This document shows, piece by piece, positions 20,945 through 31,022 of a DNA stretch of 64,000 nucleotides; the stretch's first letter is position 1; each line of letters begins with the position of its first letter. This DNA is from Mycobacterium szulgai (GTDB lineage: Bacteria > Actinomycetota > Actinomycetes > Mycobacteriales > Mycobacteriaceae), in the NCBI RefSeq assembly GCF_002116635.1, contig NZ_LQPW01000039.1:115760-179759 (forward strand), written 5' to 3'. The position numbers were made by a program, and so were the translations under genes. Below the pieces are notes generated by a model. That model had not been told where the DNA came from. It worked only from the letters and a program-made list of their open reading frames with translations, and made no database searches.

Positions 20945-20958
20945 AGCAAGCACTTGCT
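20945..20958. promoter_or_regulatory. KstR2 operator, echA20 / SDR divergent promoter
   Basis: AGCAAGCACTTGCT is a perfect match to AnCAAGnnCTTGnT. It lies 19 bp upstream of echA20 and 15 bp upstream of the divergent SDR gene, so one repressor dimer pair can govern both operons. Confidence 0.94.
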
Positions 20959-20973
20959 TGGTACACTACCACA

Positions 20974-21756
20974 GTGCTGTCAGCGTCCCCATCTGGAGAA
21001 GCCATCAATCTTGGGTTAACGGGGCGAGTGGTGTTGGTGACGGGGGGTGTTCGCGGCGTAGGGGCCGGCATCAGTTCAGTTTTCGCCGAGCAGGGCGCGA
21101 CCGTCATTACCTGCGCGCGACGACCTGTCGACGGTCTTCCGTATGAGTTTCACAGCTGCGACATTCGCGACGAGGATTCGGTCAAGCGGCTTTTCGGCGC
21201 AATGACCGAAAAGCATGGGCGTCTGGACGTATTGGTCAACAATGCCGGCGGCTCCCCGTACGCTTTGGCCGCCGAAGCCACGCATAACTTTCACCGCAAG
21301 ATCGTCGAGCTCAATGTCCTTGCGCCATTGCTGGTTTCGCAGCATGCACATGCGTTGATGCAAGGCCAGCCGGGCGGCGGGTCGATCGTGAATATTTGCA
21401 GCGTCAGCGGCCGTCGGCCCACTCCGGGCACCGCCGCATACGGCGTTGCCAAAGCGGGTTTCGAAAACCTCACTACCACACTGGCGGTGGAATGGGCGCC
21501 CAAGATTCGCGTCAACGCGGTGGTGGTCGGCATGGTGGAAACCGAACAGTCCGAACTGTTTTACGGTGACGCCGAGTCAATAGCCCGGGTGGCGGCGACC
21601 GTTCCGCTGGGCAGGCTGGCCAAGCCGGCCGACATCGGCTGGGCCGCAGCGTTTCTGGCTTCCGACGTCGCTTCCTATATCAGCGGAGCGACGCTCGAGG
21701 TGCACGGCGGCGGCGAGCCGCCGCCATACTTGGCCGCTTCGAGCGCCAATAAGTAA
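20974..21756 (+). CDS. SDR-family oxidoreductase (Rv3549c-like)
   Basis: Short-chain dehydrogenase of 260 aa. NAD(P)-binding LVTGGVRGVGAGISS starts at about residue 21, VNNAGG at about 90, and the catalytic site is SVSGRRPTPGTAAYGVAKAG. GTG start at 20974, 15 bp from the KstR2 operator. The position matches Rv3549c of the KstR2 regulon. An oxidation step in side-chain or C/D-ring catabolism is likely, but the substrate is not known to me. Confidence 0.9.
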   Translation: MLSASPSGEAINLGLTGRVVLVTGGVRGVGAGISSVFAEQGATVITCARRPVDGLPYEFHSCDIRDEDSVKRLFGAMTEKHGRLDVLVNNAGGSPYALAAEATHNFHRKIVELNVLAPLLVSQHAHALMQGQPGGGSIVNICSVSGRRPTPGTAAYGVAKAGFENLTTTLAVEWAPKIRVNAVVVGMVETEQSELFYGDAESIARVAATVPLGRLAKPADIGWAAAFLASDVASYISGATLEVHGGGEPPPYLAASSANK

Positions 21757-21776
21757 CGAGTAGAGGAGTAGTGGGT

Positions 21777-22682
21777 ATGGGCTTGCTGGACGGCCGTGTC
21801 GTCATCGTCACCGGAGCGGGCGGCGGGATCGGCCGCGCGCACGCGCTGGCCTTCGCGGCCGAAGGCGCCCGCGTCGTGGTCAACGACATCGGGGTGGGAC
21901 TGGATGGTTCTCCTGCCGGCGGCGGGAGCGCGGCCCAGGGCGTGGTCGACGAAATCACCACTGCCGGAGGCGAAGCCGTTGCCAACGGATCCGACGTATC
22001 GGACTGGAACCAGGCCGCGAGCCTGATCCAAGGTGCCGTCGACGCGTTCGGCCGGCTGGACGTTCTGGTCAACAACGCCGGTATTGTGCGCGACCGCATG
22101 ATGGCCAACACCAGCGAGGAAGAGTTCGACGCCGTGATCGCCGTGCACCTCAAGGGCCACTTCGCCACCATGCGGCACGCTGCTGCGTATTGGCGGGCAC
22201 TGTCCAAAGAGGGCAAAGCTGTTGAGGCGCGTATCATTAACACCAGCTCCGGTGCCGGATTGCAGGGCAGCGTCGGGCAGGGCAACTACAGCGCCGCCAA
22301 GGCGGGTATCGCGGCCATGACGCTCGTGGCGGCTGCCGAGATGGGTCGATACGGCGTCACCGTCAACGCCATCGCGCCGTCGGCGCGCACCCGCATGACC
22401 GAAACTGTGTTCGCCGAGATGATGGCAACCCAGGACCGGGAATTCGACGCCATGGCACCGGAAAATGTTTCGCCACTGGTGGTTTGGCTGGGCAGCACCG
22501 CATCGCGTGACGTCACCGGGAAGGTGTTCGAGGTCGAGGGCGGCAAGATTCGCGTCGCCGAAGGCTGGGCGCACGGACCGCAGATCGACAAAGGTTCACG
22601 GTGGGATCCCGCCGAGTTGGGGCCCGTCGTCGCCGACCTGCTGGCCAAGTCGCGCACGCCGGTTCCGGTTTACGGGGCTTAA
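21777..22682 (+). CDS. SDR-family oxidoreductase (Rv3548c-like)
   Basis: 301 aa, resembles the dehydrogenase domain of peroxisomal-type D-3-hydroxyacyl-CoA dehydrogenases: VTGAGGGIGRAHALAFAAEGA, an insert after the second β-strand (GLDGSPAGGGSAAQGVVDEI) and the active site SSGAGLQGSVGQGNYSAAKAG. It is second gene of the KstR2-controlled pair, 20 bp after the first. The ATG at 21777 is 8 bp from AGGAG; the GTG at 21771 is too close to that site. Confidence 0.9.
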   Translation: MGLLDGRVVIVTGAGGGIGRAHALAFAAEGARVVVNDIGVGLDGSPAGGGSAAQGVVDEITTAGGEAVANGSDVSDWNQAASLIQGAVDAFGRLDVLVNNAGIVRDRMMANTSEEEFDAVIAVHLKGHFATMRHAAAYWRALSKEGKAVEARIINTSSGAGLQGSVGQGNYSAAKAGIAAMTLVAAAEMGRYGVTVNAIAPSARTRMTETVFAEMMATQDREFDAMAPENVSPLVVWLGSTASRDVTGKVFEVEGGKIRVAEGWAHGPQIDKGSRWDPAELGPVVADLLAKSRTPVPVYGA

Positions 22683-22758
22683 GCCGGCGTTTCGCCGGCC
22701 CGAGCGTGCGCAAATGTACGCCTGATACGGCGTGTCGCGGTACAGACACGCACGCTCG
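22683..22758. repeat. Palindromic element, copy 3, between convergent genes
   Basis: A 7-bp hairpin (GCCGGCG TTT CGCCGGC, 22683-22699) starts right at the SDR stop. It is followed by CGAGCGTGCG (22701-22710), exactly inverse to CGCACGCTCG (22749-22758). The spacer carries GGCGTGTCGCG at 22729-22739, the core also present at 11401 and 12299. A bidirectional terminator between SDR and ddn is plausible. Confidence 0.65.
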
Positions 22759-22764
22759 CGGTAA

Positions 22765-23226
<462 letters not shown>

Positions 23227-23613
23227 CTAGCGCTGGATGAACGGACGGAAACGAACCCTGATGTGCTGGATCTCCGCTCTGCCGGTTGGGCTGTCCGCGG
23301 GAATCACGAAGGTTTCGGCTACCCGCGAGGCGATCCGGCGGCGGCCGAACACCGCCTTGGTCAGCACGTCGTAAGCGGCGTGCACTTCGTCGCCGACAAT
23401 GCGATATTGCGGTGGCGTGGTATCGGCGATGACGCGGTACTGCGGCCCGCGATTAAGGCTGCGCCGCAAGTGATTTCCGGAGAATCCGTTCTTGACGCCC
23501 TGCTCGATTCTGGTGCAGCCGGACGCGAACGGGACCGTGTCGCCGTCGTGGCTGACCAGGGCATCGATGTATGCCTGCGCGGCCGCGATACGGCTCTCTT
23601 CGGAGACGACCAC
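23227..23613 (-). CDS. NTF2-like (DUF8021-type) hypothetical protein
   Basis: 128 aa. The pattern SEESRIAAAQAYIDALVSHD near the N-terminus and FASGCTRIEQGVKNGFSGNHLRRSL, then IVGDEVHAAYDVLTKA and a C-terminal β-rich VAETFVIPAD...IQHIRVRF, suggests the DUF8021/SnoaL-like α+β fold. No catalytic residues can be assigned. GTG start, 6 bp after the fadA5 stop and 9 bp before ddn, so it should be co-transcribed with them under KstR. In M. tuberculosis I recall fadA5 and ddn as direct neighbours, so this gene would be extra. Domain call is moderate. Confidence 0.8.
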   Translation of the reverse strand: MVVSEESRIAAAQAYIDALVSHDGDTVPFASGCTRIEQGVKNGFSGNHLRRSLNRGPQYRVIADTTPPQYRIVGDEVHAAYDVLTKAVFGRRRIASRVAETFVIPADSPTGRAEIQHIRVRFRPFIQR

Positions 23614-23619
23614 CCTGAG

Positions 23620-24792
<1,173 letters not shown>

Positions 24793-24793
24793 C

Positions 24794-24807
24794 TAGAACA
24801 CGTTTCA
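24794..24807. promoter_or_regulatory. KstR operator, fadA5/cyp125
   Basis: TAGAACACGTTTCA matches TnnAACnnGTTnnA at all fixed positions. It is 10 bp upstream of fadA5 and in the divergent region leading to cyp125. Confidence 0.92.
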
Positions 24808-24940
24808 TTACTATGACAAGCAAGGATACTCTGGCGCCTTTTGTCTGCGGTAAAGGCATGTTTTACTGGCATCAGAAGATCACTAGGACAGCTAGTGCTT
24901 GTATCGCCGGTCAGCGAAGACTGCATTAAGGAGAAGTACC

Positions 24941-26200
24941 GTGCCCAGCCCTAACATTCCGCCCGGGTTCGATTTCACCGACCCCGATATCTATGCCGAG
25001 CGGATCCCAGTAGAAGAGTTCGCCGAGGTGCGCGCCGCCGAGCCGATTTGGTGGAATGAGCAGGCTGAGGGGCAGGGTGGCGGCTTCCACGACGGTGGCT
25101 TCTGGGCCGTCACCAAGCTCAACGACGTCAAAGAGATCTCCCGGCGCAGCGACGTCTTCTCCAGCTTCGAGAACGGTGTGATCCCGCGGTTCAACAACGA
25201 CATCGCCCGCGAGGACATCGACGTTCAGCGCAGCGTCATGCTGAACATGGACGCTCCGCACCACACCCGGCTGCGCAAGATCATCTCCCGCGGGTTCACG
25301 CCACGTGCGGTCGGGCGCCTACATGACGAACTGCACGAACGCGCCCAGAAGATCGCCGCGGAAGCCGCCGCCGCGGGGTCCGGCGACTTCGTCGAGCAGG
25401 TCTCCTGTGAGCTGCCGTTGCAGGCCATCGCCGGTCTGCTCGGGGTTCCGCAGGAGGACCGCGGCAAGATTTTCGACTGGTCGAACGAGATGACCGGCAA
25501 CGACGACCCCGAGTACGCCCACATCGACCCGAAGATGTCGTCGTTCGAGTTGATCAGCTACGCGATGAAGATGGCAGAGGACCGGGCCAAGAACCCCGGC
25601 GACGACATCGTGACCCAGCTGATCGAGGCCGACATCGACGGCGAAAAGCTCTCCGATGACGAGTTCGGTTTCTTCGTGGTGATGCTGGCCGTAGCCGGTA
25701 ACGAGACCACCCGCAACTCCATCACCCAAGGGATGATGGCTTTCGCCCAGTTCCCCGACCAGTGGGAGCTCTACAAGAAGGAGCGCCCGGAGACCGCTGC
25801 CGACGAGATCGTCCGCTGGGCCACCCCGGTCACCTGCTTCCAGCGCACCGCGCTCGAGGACTACGAGTTGAGCGGCGTGCAGATCAAGAAGGGCCAGCGG
25901 GTGGTGATGTTCTACCGCTCGGCCAACTTCGACGAAGAGGTCTTCGAGGACCCATACACGTTCAACATCCTGCGTAACCCCAACCCGCACGTGGGCTTCG
26001 GCGGCACGGGTGCGCACTACTGCATCGGGGCCAACCTGGCCCGGATGACGATCAACCTGATCTTCAACGCGGTGGCCGATCACATGCCCGATCTGACGTC
26101 GATTTCGGCGCCCGAGCGGTTGCGGTCCGGGTGGCTCAACGGCATCAAGCACTGGCAGGTCGACTACACCGGCACCGGCAAGTGCCCGGTGGATCACTGA
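24941..26200 (+). CDS. cyp125: Cytochrome P450 CYP125, steroid C26/27 oxidase
   Basis: P450 of 419 aa that oxidises the terminal methyl of cholesterol/cholestenone to the carboxylic acid, starting side-chain degradation. I-helix VAGNETTRNS, ExxR in ADEIVRWATPV and heme loop FGGTGAHYCIGANLAR are intact. The frame is open back to a TTG at 24899, which would add 14 residues like the annotated M. tuberculosis N-terminus. I prefer the GTG at 24941, which has AAGGAG 7-8 bp upstream. The stop overlaps the fadE28 start (TGATG), opening the operon cyp125-fadE28-fadE29-chsH2-chsH1-ltp2. Confidence 0.96.
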   Translation: MPSPNIPPGFDFTDPDIYAERIPVEEFAEVRAAEPIWWNEQAEGQGGGFHDGGFWAVTKLNDVKEISRRSDVFSSFENGVIPRFNNDIAREDIDVQRSVMLNMDAPHHTRLRKIISRGFTPRAVGRLHDELHERAQKIAAEAAAAGSGDFVEQVSCELPLQAIAGLLGVPQEDRGKIFDWSNEMTGNDDPEYAHIDPKMSSFELISYAMKMAEDRAKNPGDDIVTQLIEADIDGEKLSDDEFGFFVVMLAVAGNETTRNSITQGMMAFAQFPDQWELYKKERPETAADEIVRWATPVTCFQRTALEDYELSGVQIKKGQRVVMFYRSANFDEEVFEDPYTFNILRNPNPHVGFGGTGAHYCIGANLARMTINLIFNAVADHMPDLTSISAPERLRSGWLNGIKHWQVDYTGTGKCPVDH

Positions 26201-27264
26201 TGGATTTCGATCTCTCCGCTGAACAGCAAGCGGTTGCCGACGTCGTTACGTCGGCGCTGAGCCGGGATTTCAGGTCGGCGACGATGCGGGCCGCGCAGCG
26301 GCCCGAGGAGGAGTCGGGCAAATCCAGCCCAAGCTGGGCCGCCTTGGTCGACGGTGGCGTGACGGCGCTGGCGGTGCCCGAGCGCCTGGGTGGTGACGGT
26401 GTGGGCCTGGCCGAGGTGGGGACGGTGCTGACCGAGATTGGGCGCCACGGCTTGGTGGCGCCGGGGTTGGCCACGCTGGGCTTCGGTGTGGTGCCGCTGC
26501 TCGAGTTGGCATCCGATGAGCAACAGGATCGGTTTCTGGCCGCAGTGCCCAAGGGTGGCGTGCTCACGGCGGCGCTCAACGAGCCGGGTGCGGCGCTGCC
26601 GGACCGGCCGTCGGTGGTCTACGCCGACGGACGGTTGTCGGGCACCAAGGTCGGTGTGGCGTATGCGGAGTCCGCGGATTGGCTGATCGTGACGGCCGAT
26701 GGTGCGGTTGTTGTGGTGTCGCCGCGGGCCGACGGCGTGCAGCTGGTCCGCACGCCGACGTCGAACGGCTCGGACGAGTACGTCGTCACGTTCGATGGTG
26801 TTGCGGTCGCTGATTCCGATGCCTTGGCCGGTGCTTCGGTGCGACGCGTTAACCAGTTGGCGCTGGCGGCAATTGGCGCGTACGCCGACGGGCTGGTGGC
26901 GGGCGCCTTGCGGCTGACCGCCGACTACGTGGCCGCGCGTAACCAATTCGGCAAGCCACTGTCGACCTTCCAGACGGTGGCCGCGCAGCTTGCGGAGGTC
27001 TACATCGCTTCGCGCACCATTGATTTGGCGTCAAAGTCGGTGATCTGGCGGCTGGCCGAAGGGCGCGATGCCGATTCCGACCTGGACGTGCTGGGGTACT
27101 GGATTACCTCGCAGGCGCCACCGGCGATGCAGCTTTGTCATCACCTGCACGGCGGGATGGGGATGGACATCACCTATCCGATGCACCGGTACTACTCCAC
27201 AATCAAAGACTTGACCCGGCTACTGGGCGGGCCTTCTCATCGTCTCGACCTGGTGGGAGCGTAA
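26200..27264 (+). CDS. fadE28: Acyl-CoA dehydrogenase subunit FadE28 (ChsE1)
   Basis: 354 aa. In M. tuberculosis FadE28 and FadE29 form an α2β2 acyl-CoA dehydrogenase that desaturates the three-carbon side chain (3-oxo-pregn-4-ene-20-carboxyl-CoA). Features are the N-terminal MDFDLSAEQQAVADVV, the central fold and the C-terminal GGMGMDITYPMHRYYSTIKD. FAD-binding and catalytic residues are shared with FadE29, so this subunit looks degenerate, as expected. One-base overlaps with both neighbours indicate tight coupling. Confidence 0.94.
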   Translation: MDFDLSAEQQAVADVVTSALSRDFRSATMRAAQRPEEESGKSSPSWAALVDGGVTALAVPERLGGDGVGLAEVGTVLTEIGRHGLVAPGLATLGFGVVPLLELASDEQQDRFLAAVPKGGVLTAALNEPGAALPDRPSVVYADGRLSGTKVGVAYAESADWLIVTADGAVVVVSPRADGVQLVRTPTSNGSDEYVVTFDGVAVADSDALAGASVRRVNQLALAAIGAYADGLVAGALRLTADYVAARNQFGKPLSTFQTVAAQLAEVYIASRTIDLASKSVIWRLAEGRDADSDLDVLGYWITSQAPPAMQLCHHLHGGMGMDITYPMHRYYSTIKDLTRLLGGPSHRLDLVGA

Positions 27265-28427
27265 TGTTCATCGACCTGACTCCGGAGCAGCGGCAGCTGC
27301 AAGCCGAGATACGGGAATACTTTTCGAACCTGATCTCCTCCGAGGAGATGAAGGAGATGGAGAAGGACCGGCACGGTGCGGCCTACCGCGCGGTGATCCG
27401 GCGCATGGGTCAAGACGGCAAGCTGGGTGTCGGGTGGCCAAAAGAATTCGGCGGCCACGGTTTTGGACCGGTCGAGCAGTCGATATTCGTCAACGAGGCG
27501 CATCGGGCCGATGTGCCGTTGCCCGCGGTGACGTTGCAGACGGTCGGTCCTACCCTGCAGGTCTACGGCAGCGAATTGCAGAAGAAGAAGTTCCTGCCGG
27601 CAATCCTGGCCGGTGAGGTGCACTTCGCGATCGGCTATACCGAGCCAGAAGCGGGCACGGACCTGGCATCCCTGCGGACCACGGCCGTCCGCGACGGCGA
27701 TCACTACATCGTCAACGGCCAGAAGATCTTCACCACCGGGGCCCATGACGCCGATTACATCTGGCTGGCCTGCCGCACCGACCCCGAAGCCGTAAAGCAT
27801 AAAGGCATTTCGATCCTGATCGTCGACACCAAGGACCCCGGCTACTCCTGGACACCGATCATCCTGTCCGACGGCGCCCACCACACCAATGCCACGTACT
27901 ACAACGACGTACGGGTGCCGGCCGACATGCTGGTCGGTGAAGAGAACGGCGGGTGGCGGCTGATAACCACGCAGCTCAACAACGAGCGGGTGATGCTCGG
28001 CCCGGCGGGGCGAGTCGCCGGAATCTACGACCGCGTGCACACCTGGGCGTCCAAACCAGGCGGCGACGGTGTCACGCCCATCGATCACGACGACGTGCGG
28101 CGTGCACTCGGCGAGATCTATGCGATGTGGCGGATCAACGAGTTGTTGAACTGGCAGGTGGCAGCAGCTGGCGAGGATATTAACGTCGCGGATGCGGCAT
28201 CCACCAAAGTCTTTGGCACCGAGCGCATTCAATACATTGGCCGGCTGGCCGAGGAGATCGTTGGCAAATACGGTAACCCGGCCGAATCGGACACCGCCGA
28301 GCTGCTCGAGTGGTTGGATTCCCAGACCAAGCGCAATCTGGTGATCACGTTCGGCGGCGGGGTGAACGAAGTGATGCGGGAGATGATCGCCGCTTCTGGT
28401 CTCAAGGTGCCCAGGGTGCCGCGATGA
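27264..28427 (+). CDS. fadE29: Acyl-CoA dehydrogenase subunit FadE29 (ChsE2)
   Basis: 387 aa, partner of FadE28. MFIDLTPEQRQLQAEIREYF opens the all-α N-domain. GYTEPEAGTDLASLRTTAV is the FAD/substrate motif, and FGGGVNEVMREMIAASGL takes the place of the usual C-terminal ACAD motif. Length equals that of Rv3543c. The ATG overlaps the fadE28 stop by one base; the stop overlaps chsH2 (ATGA). Confidence 0.95.
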   Translation: MFIDLTPEQRQLQAEIREYFSNLISSEEMKEMEKDRHGAAYRAVIRRMGQDGKLGVGWPKEFGGHGFGPVEQSIFVNEAHRADVPLPAVTLQTVGPTLQVYGSELQKKKFLPAILAGEVHFAIGYTEPEAGTDLASLRTTAVRDGDHYIVNGQKIFTTGAHDADYIWLACRTDPEAVKHKGISILIVDTKDPGYSWTPIILSDGAHHTNATYYNDVRVPADMLVGEENGGWRLITTQLNNERVMLGPAGRVAGIYDRVHTWASKPGGDGVTPIDHDDVRRALGEIYAMWRINELLNWQVAAAGEDINVADAASTKVFGTERIQYIGRLAEEIVGKYGNPAESDTAELLEWLDSQTKRNLVITFGGGVNEVMREMIAASGLKVPRVPR

Positions 28428-29359
28428 CTGATATTCACGATGCTGTCGCCCAGATCAAGGCGGCCGGCAGCAGTAAGGCGCGTGCCGCACGGGACCCGGT
28501 CAACCAGCCCATCATCAACAACTGGGTGGAGGCCATCGGCGACCGCAACCCGATCTATGTGGACGAAGCAGCGGCCCAGGCCGCCGGTCATCCCGGAATT
28601 GTGGCCCCTCCGGCCATGATTCAAGTGTGGACGATGTTCGGTCTGGGCGGGGAACGTCCCAAGGACGATCCGCTGGGGCCGATCATGCAACTGTTCGACG
28701 ACGCGGGCTACATCGGTGTGGTGGCCACCAATTGCGAGCAGACCTACCACCGGTATCTACGGCCGGGCGAGCAGGTGAGCGTCACCGCTGAGATGGGCGA
28801 CGTCGTGGGGCCCAAGCAAACTGCGCTTGGCGAGGGCTTTTTCGTCAACCAGCACATCGTGTGGCGGGTCGGCGACGAGGATGTCGCCGAAATGAATTGG
28901 CGCATTTTGAAATTCAAGCCGGGAGCCGCCGATTCCAGTTCCGCGGCTGTGCCCGACGACCTCGATGCGGATGCCATGATGAGGCCGTCGTCGTCGCGGG
29001 ATACCGCCTTCTTCTGGGAAGGTGTTGCGGCGCACGAATTGCGGATTCAGCGTCTTGCCGATGGCAGTTTGCAGCATCCGCCGGTGCCGGCAGTGTGGCA
29101 GGACCCCGCTGCACCTGTGGACTATGCAGTGTCCAGCGGCCGCGGCACGGTGTTCAGTTTCGTGGTACACCACGCTCCGAAAGTGCCCGGCCGCACACTG
29201 CCTTTCGTTATCGCGTTAGTGGAGCTCGAGGAAGGCGTGCGGATGCTGGGCGAGCTGCGCGGGATCGACCCCGCTGCGGTGCAGATCGGCATGCCGGTGC
29301 GGGCGATGTACATTGACTTTCCGGACTGGTGCCTCTACGCGTGGGAGGCTGACGAATGA
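28424..29359 (+). CDS. chsH2: MaoC-like hydratase/DUF35 fusion ChsH2
   Basis: 311 aa, larger subunit of the ChsH1-ChsH2 hydratase that hydrates the C22 steroid enoyl-CoA. The N-terminal half is a MaoC-type hot-dog domain (INNWVEAIGDRNPIYVDEAAA). The C-terminal third is a DUF35 OB-fold/zinc-ribbon-like domain (SSGRGTVFSFVVHHAPKV) that docks the Ltp2 aldolase. Length equals that of Rv3542c. Overlaps both neighbours by ATGA. Confidence 0.95.
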   Translation: MTDIHDAVAQIKAAGSSKARAARDPVNQPIINNWVEAIGDRNPIYVDEAAAQAAGHPGIVAPPAMIQVWTMFGLGGERPKDDPLGPIMQLFDDAGYIGVVATNCEQTYHRYLRPGEQVSVTAEMGDVVGPKQTALGEGFFVNQHIVWRVGDEDVAEMNWRILKFKPGAADSSSAAVPDDLDADAMMRPSSSRDTAFFWEGVAAHELRIQRLADGSLQHPPVPAVWQDPAAPVDYAVSSGRGTVFSFVVHHAPKVPGRTLPFVIALVELEEGVRMLGELRGIDPAAVQIGMPVRAMYIDFPDWCLYAWEADE

Positions 29360-29745
29360 CGGTCGTTGGCACGGTGCTGCCGGAACTGAAACTGTATGGG
29401 GACCCGACGTTCATCATCTCAACGGCGCTGGCCACCAGGGACTTTCAAGACGTCCACCATGACCGGGACAAGGCCGTGGCGAAGGGATCGAAAGACATCT
29501 TCGTCAACATCCTGACCGACACCGGACTGGTGCAGCGCTATGTTACCGACTGGGCCGGGCCGTCGGCGTTGATCAAGTCGATCGGGCTGCGGTTGGGGGT
29601 GCCCTGGTATGCCTACGACACCGTTACGTTCTCCGGTGAGGTTGTGTCGGTAGAGGATGGTTTGATCACGGTTAAAGTGTTTGGCCGCAACAGCCTTGGC
29701 GATCATGTGATTGCAACGGTGACGCTGACGAACGGGGATGTTTAG
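29356..29745 (+). CDS. chsH1: MaoC-like hydratase ChsH1
   Basis: 129 aa single hot-dog subunit carrying the catalytic pair: D29 and H34 in TRDFQDVHHDRDKA coincide with the positions reported for M. tuberculosis ChsH1 (Rv3541c). It forms the catalytic heteromer with ChsH2. ATG overlaps chsH2; the stop overlaps ltp2 by one base. Confidence 0.95.
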   Translation: MTVVGTVLPELKLYGDPTFIISTALATRDFQDVHHDRDKAVAKGSKDIFVNILTDTGLVQRYVTDWAGPSALIKSIGLRLGVPWYAYDTVTFSGEVVSVEDGLITVKVFGRNSLGDHVIATVTLTNGDV

Positions 29746-30905
29746 TGTTGTCGGGTAAGGCCGCGATTGTGGGCATTGGCGCGACTGATTTCTCGAAGAA
29801 TTCGGGACGGTCCGAGCTGCGGCTGGCGGCCGAGGCGGTGCTGGATGCGCTTGATGACGCCGGTCTTTCGCCGTCGGATGTCGACGGGCTGACGACGTTC
29901 ACGATGGACACCAACACCGAGATCGCCGTCGCGCGTGCGACCGGTATCGGTGAGCTGAAGTTCTTCTCGAAAGTTCACTATGGCGGTGGCGCGGCATGTG
30001 CGACCGTGCAGCACGCGGCGATGGCGGTGGCGACCGGCGTGGCCGATGTGGTGGTGGCCTACCGGGCGTTTAATGAGCGCTCCGGCATGCGATTTGGCCA
30101 GGTGCAGACCCGGCTGACCGAAAACGCCGACTCGACGGGTGTGGACAATTCGTTCTCGTATCCACACGGGCTGTCGACGCCGGCGGCGCAGGTCGCGATG
30201 ATCGCCCGGCGGTACATGCACCTGTCCGGCGCTGCTAGCCGAGATTTTGGCGCGGTGTCGGTGGCCGATCGCAAGCATGCCGCGCGCAATCCGAAGGCGT
30301 ACTTCTACGAGAAGCCGATAACCATTGAGGACCACCAGAATTCGCGGTGGATCGCCGAGCCGCTGCGGCTGCTGGACTGCTGCCAGGAGACCGACGGCGC
30401 GGTGGCGATCGTGGTGACATCGGCGGACCGCGCGCGGGATCTCAAGCATCGTCCGGCGGTTATCGAGGCGGCGTCGCAGGGGTCGAGTCCCGACCAGTAC
30501 ACGATGGTCAGCTATTACCGGCCGGAGTTGGATGGTCTGCCCGAGATGGGTTTGGTGGGCCGGCAGTTGTGGGCGCAATCGGGTTTGCAGCCGACTGACA
30601 TTCAGACGGCTGTGCTGTATGACCACTTCACGCCGTTTACGCTGATTCAGTTGGAGGAGTTGGGATTCTGCGGCCGTGGAGAGGCTAAGGATTTCATTGC
30701 CGACGGCGCGATTGAGTTGGGCGGGCGGCTGCCCATCAACACTCACGGCGGTCAATTGGGTGAGGCCTACATCCATGGCATGAACGGCATCGCCGAGGGG
30801 GTGCGGCAGTTGCGGGGGACTTCGGTGAACCCAGTGCCCGACGTTGAGCATGTGCTGGTTACCGCGGGGACGGGCGTGCCTACTTCTGGGTTGATCCTGG
30901 GCTAG
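29745..30905 (+). CDS. ltp2: Ltp2, thiolase-fold retro-aldolase
   Basis: 386 aa, thiolase/SCP-x superfamily protein. In M. tuberculosis Ltp2 (Rv3540c) cleaves the 17-hydroxy-3-oxo-4-pregnene-20-carboxyl-CoA aldol, releasing propionyl-CoA and androstenedione, in complex with the ChsH2 DUF35 domain. Features are LSGKAAIVGIGATDFSKNSGR, the conserved YDHFTPFTLIQLEELGFCGRGE and NTHGGQLGEAYIHGMNGIAE. GTG start at 29745. Last gene of the cyp125 operon. Confidence 0.95.
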   Translation: MLSGKAAIVGIGATDFSKNSGRSELRLAAEAVLDALDDAGLSPSDVDGLTTFTMDTNTEIAVARATGIGELKFFSKVHYGGGAACATVQHAAMAVATGVADVVVAYRAFNERSGMRFGQVQTRLTENADSTGVDNSFSYPHGLSTPAAQVAMIARRYMHLSGAASRDFGAVSVADRKHAARNPKAYFYEKPITIEDHQNSRWIAEPLRLLDCCQETDGAVAIVVTSADRARDLKHRPAVIEAASQGSSPDQYTMVSYYRPELDGLPEMGLVGRQLWAQSGLQPTDIQTAVLYDHFTPFTLIQLEELGFCGRGEAKDFIADGAIELGGRLPINTHGGQLGEAYIHGMNGIAEGVRQLRGTSVNPVPDVEHVLVTAGTGVPTSGLILG

Positions 30906-30921
30906 TTCCTTTGCTTGGCGG

Positions 30922-30949
30922 GCGAGCGTGAAGCTAGCTTCACGCTCGC
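30922..30949. repeat. 28-bp perfect palindrome after ltp2
   Basis: GCGAGCGTGAAGCT (30922-30935) is followed directly by its exact reverse complement (30936-30949). It lies 16 bp past the ltp2 stop and 73 bp before the next gene. Related half-sites (GAGCGTGA...TTCACG) occur at 31861-31883 and 31891-31914, on the other side of that gene. Confidence 0.8.
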
Positions 30950-30959
30950 TGCCCACCGT

Positions 30960-30977
30960 GAAGCTGGCATCAGCTTC
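30960..30977 (+). repeat. Small hairpin before AbiEi-type gene
   Basis: GAAGCTG GCAT CAGCTTC, a 7-bp perfect stem with a 4-base loop, just downstream of the 28-bp palindrome. May act with it in termination of the ltp2 operon. Confidence 0.5.
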
Positions 30978-31022
30978 GTTGACTGAAGTGACGGTGGCGT
31001 CGCGGCATGTAACGCTGCTGCG

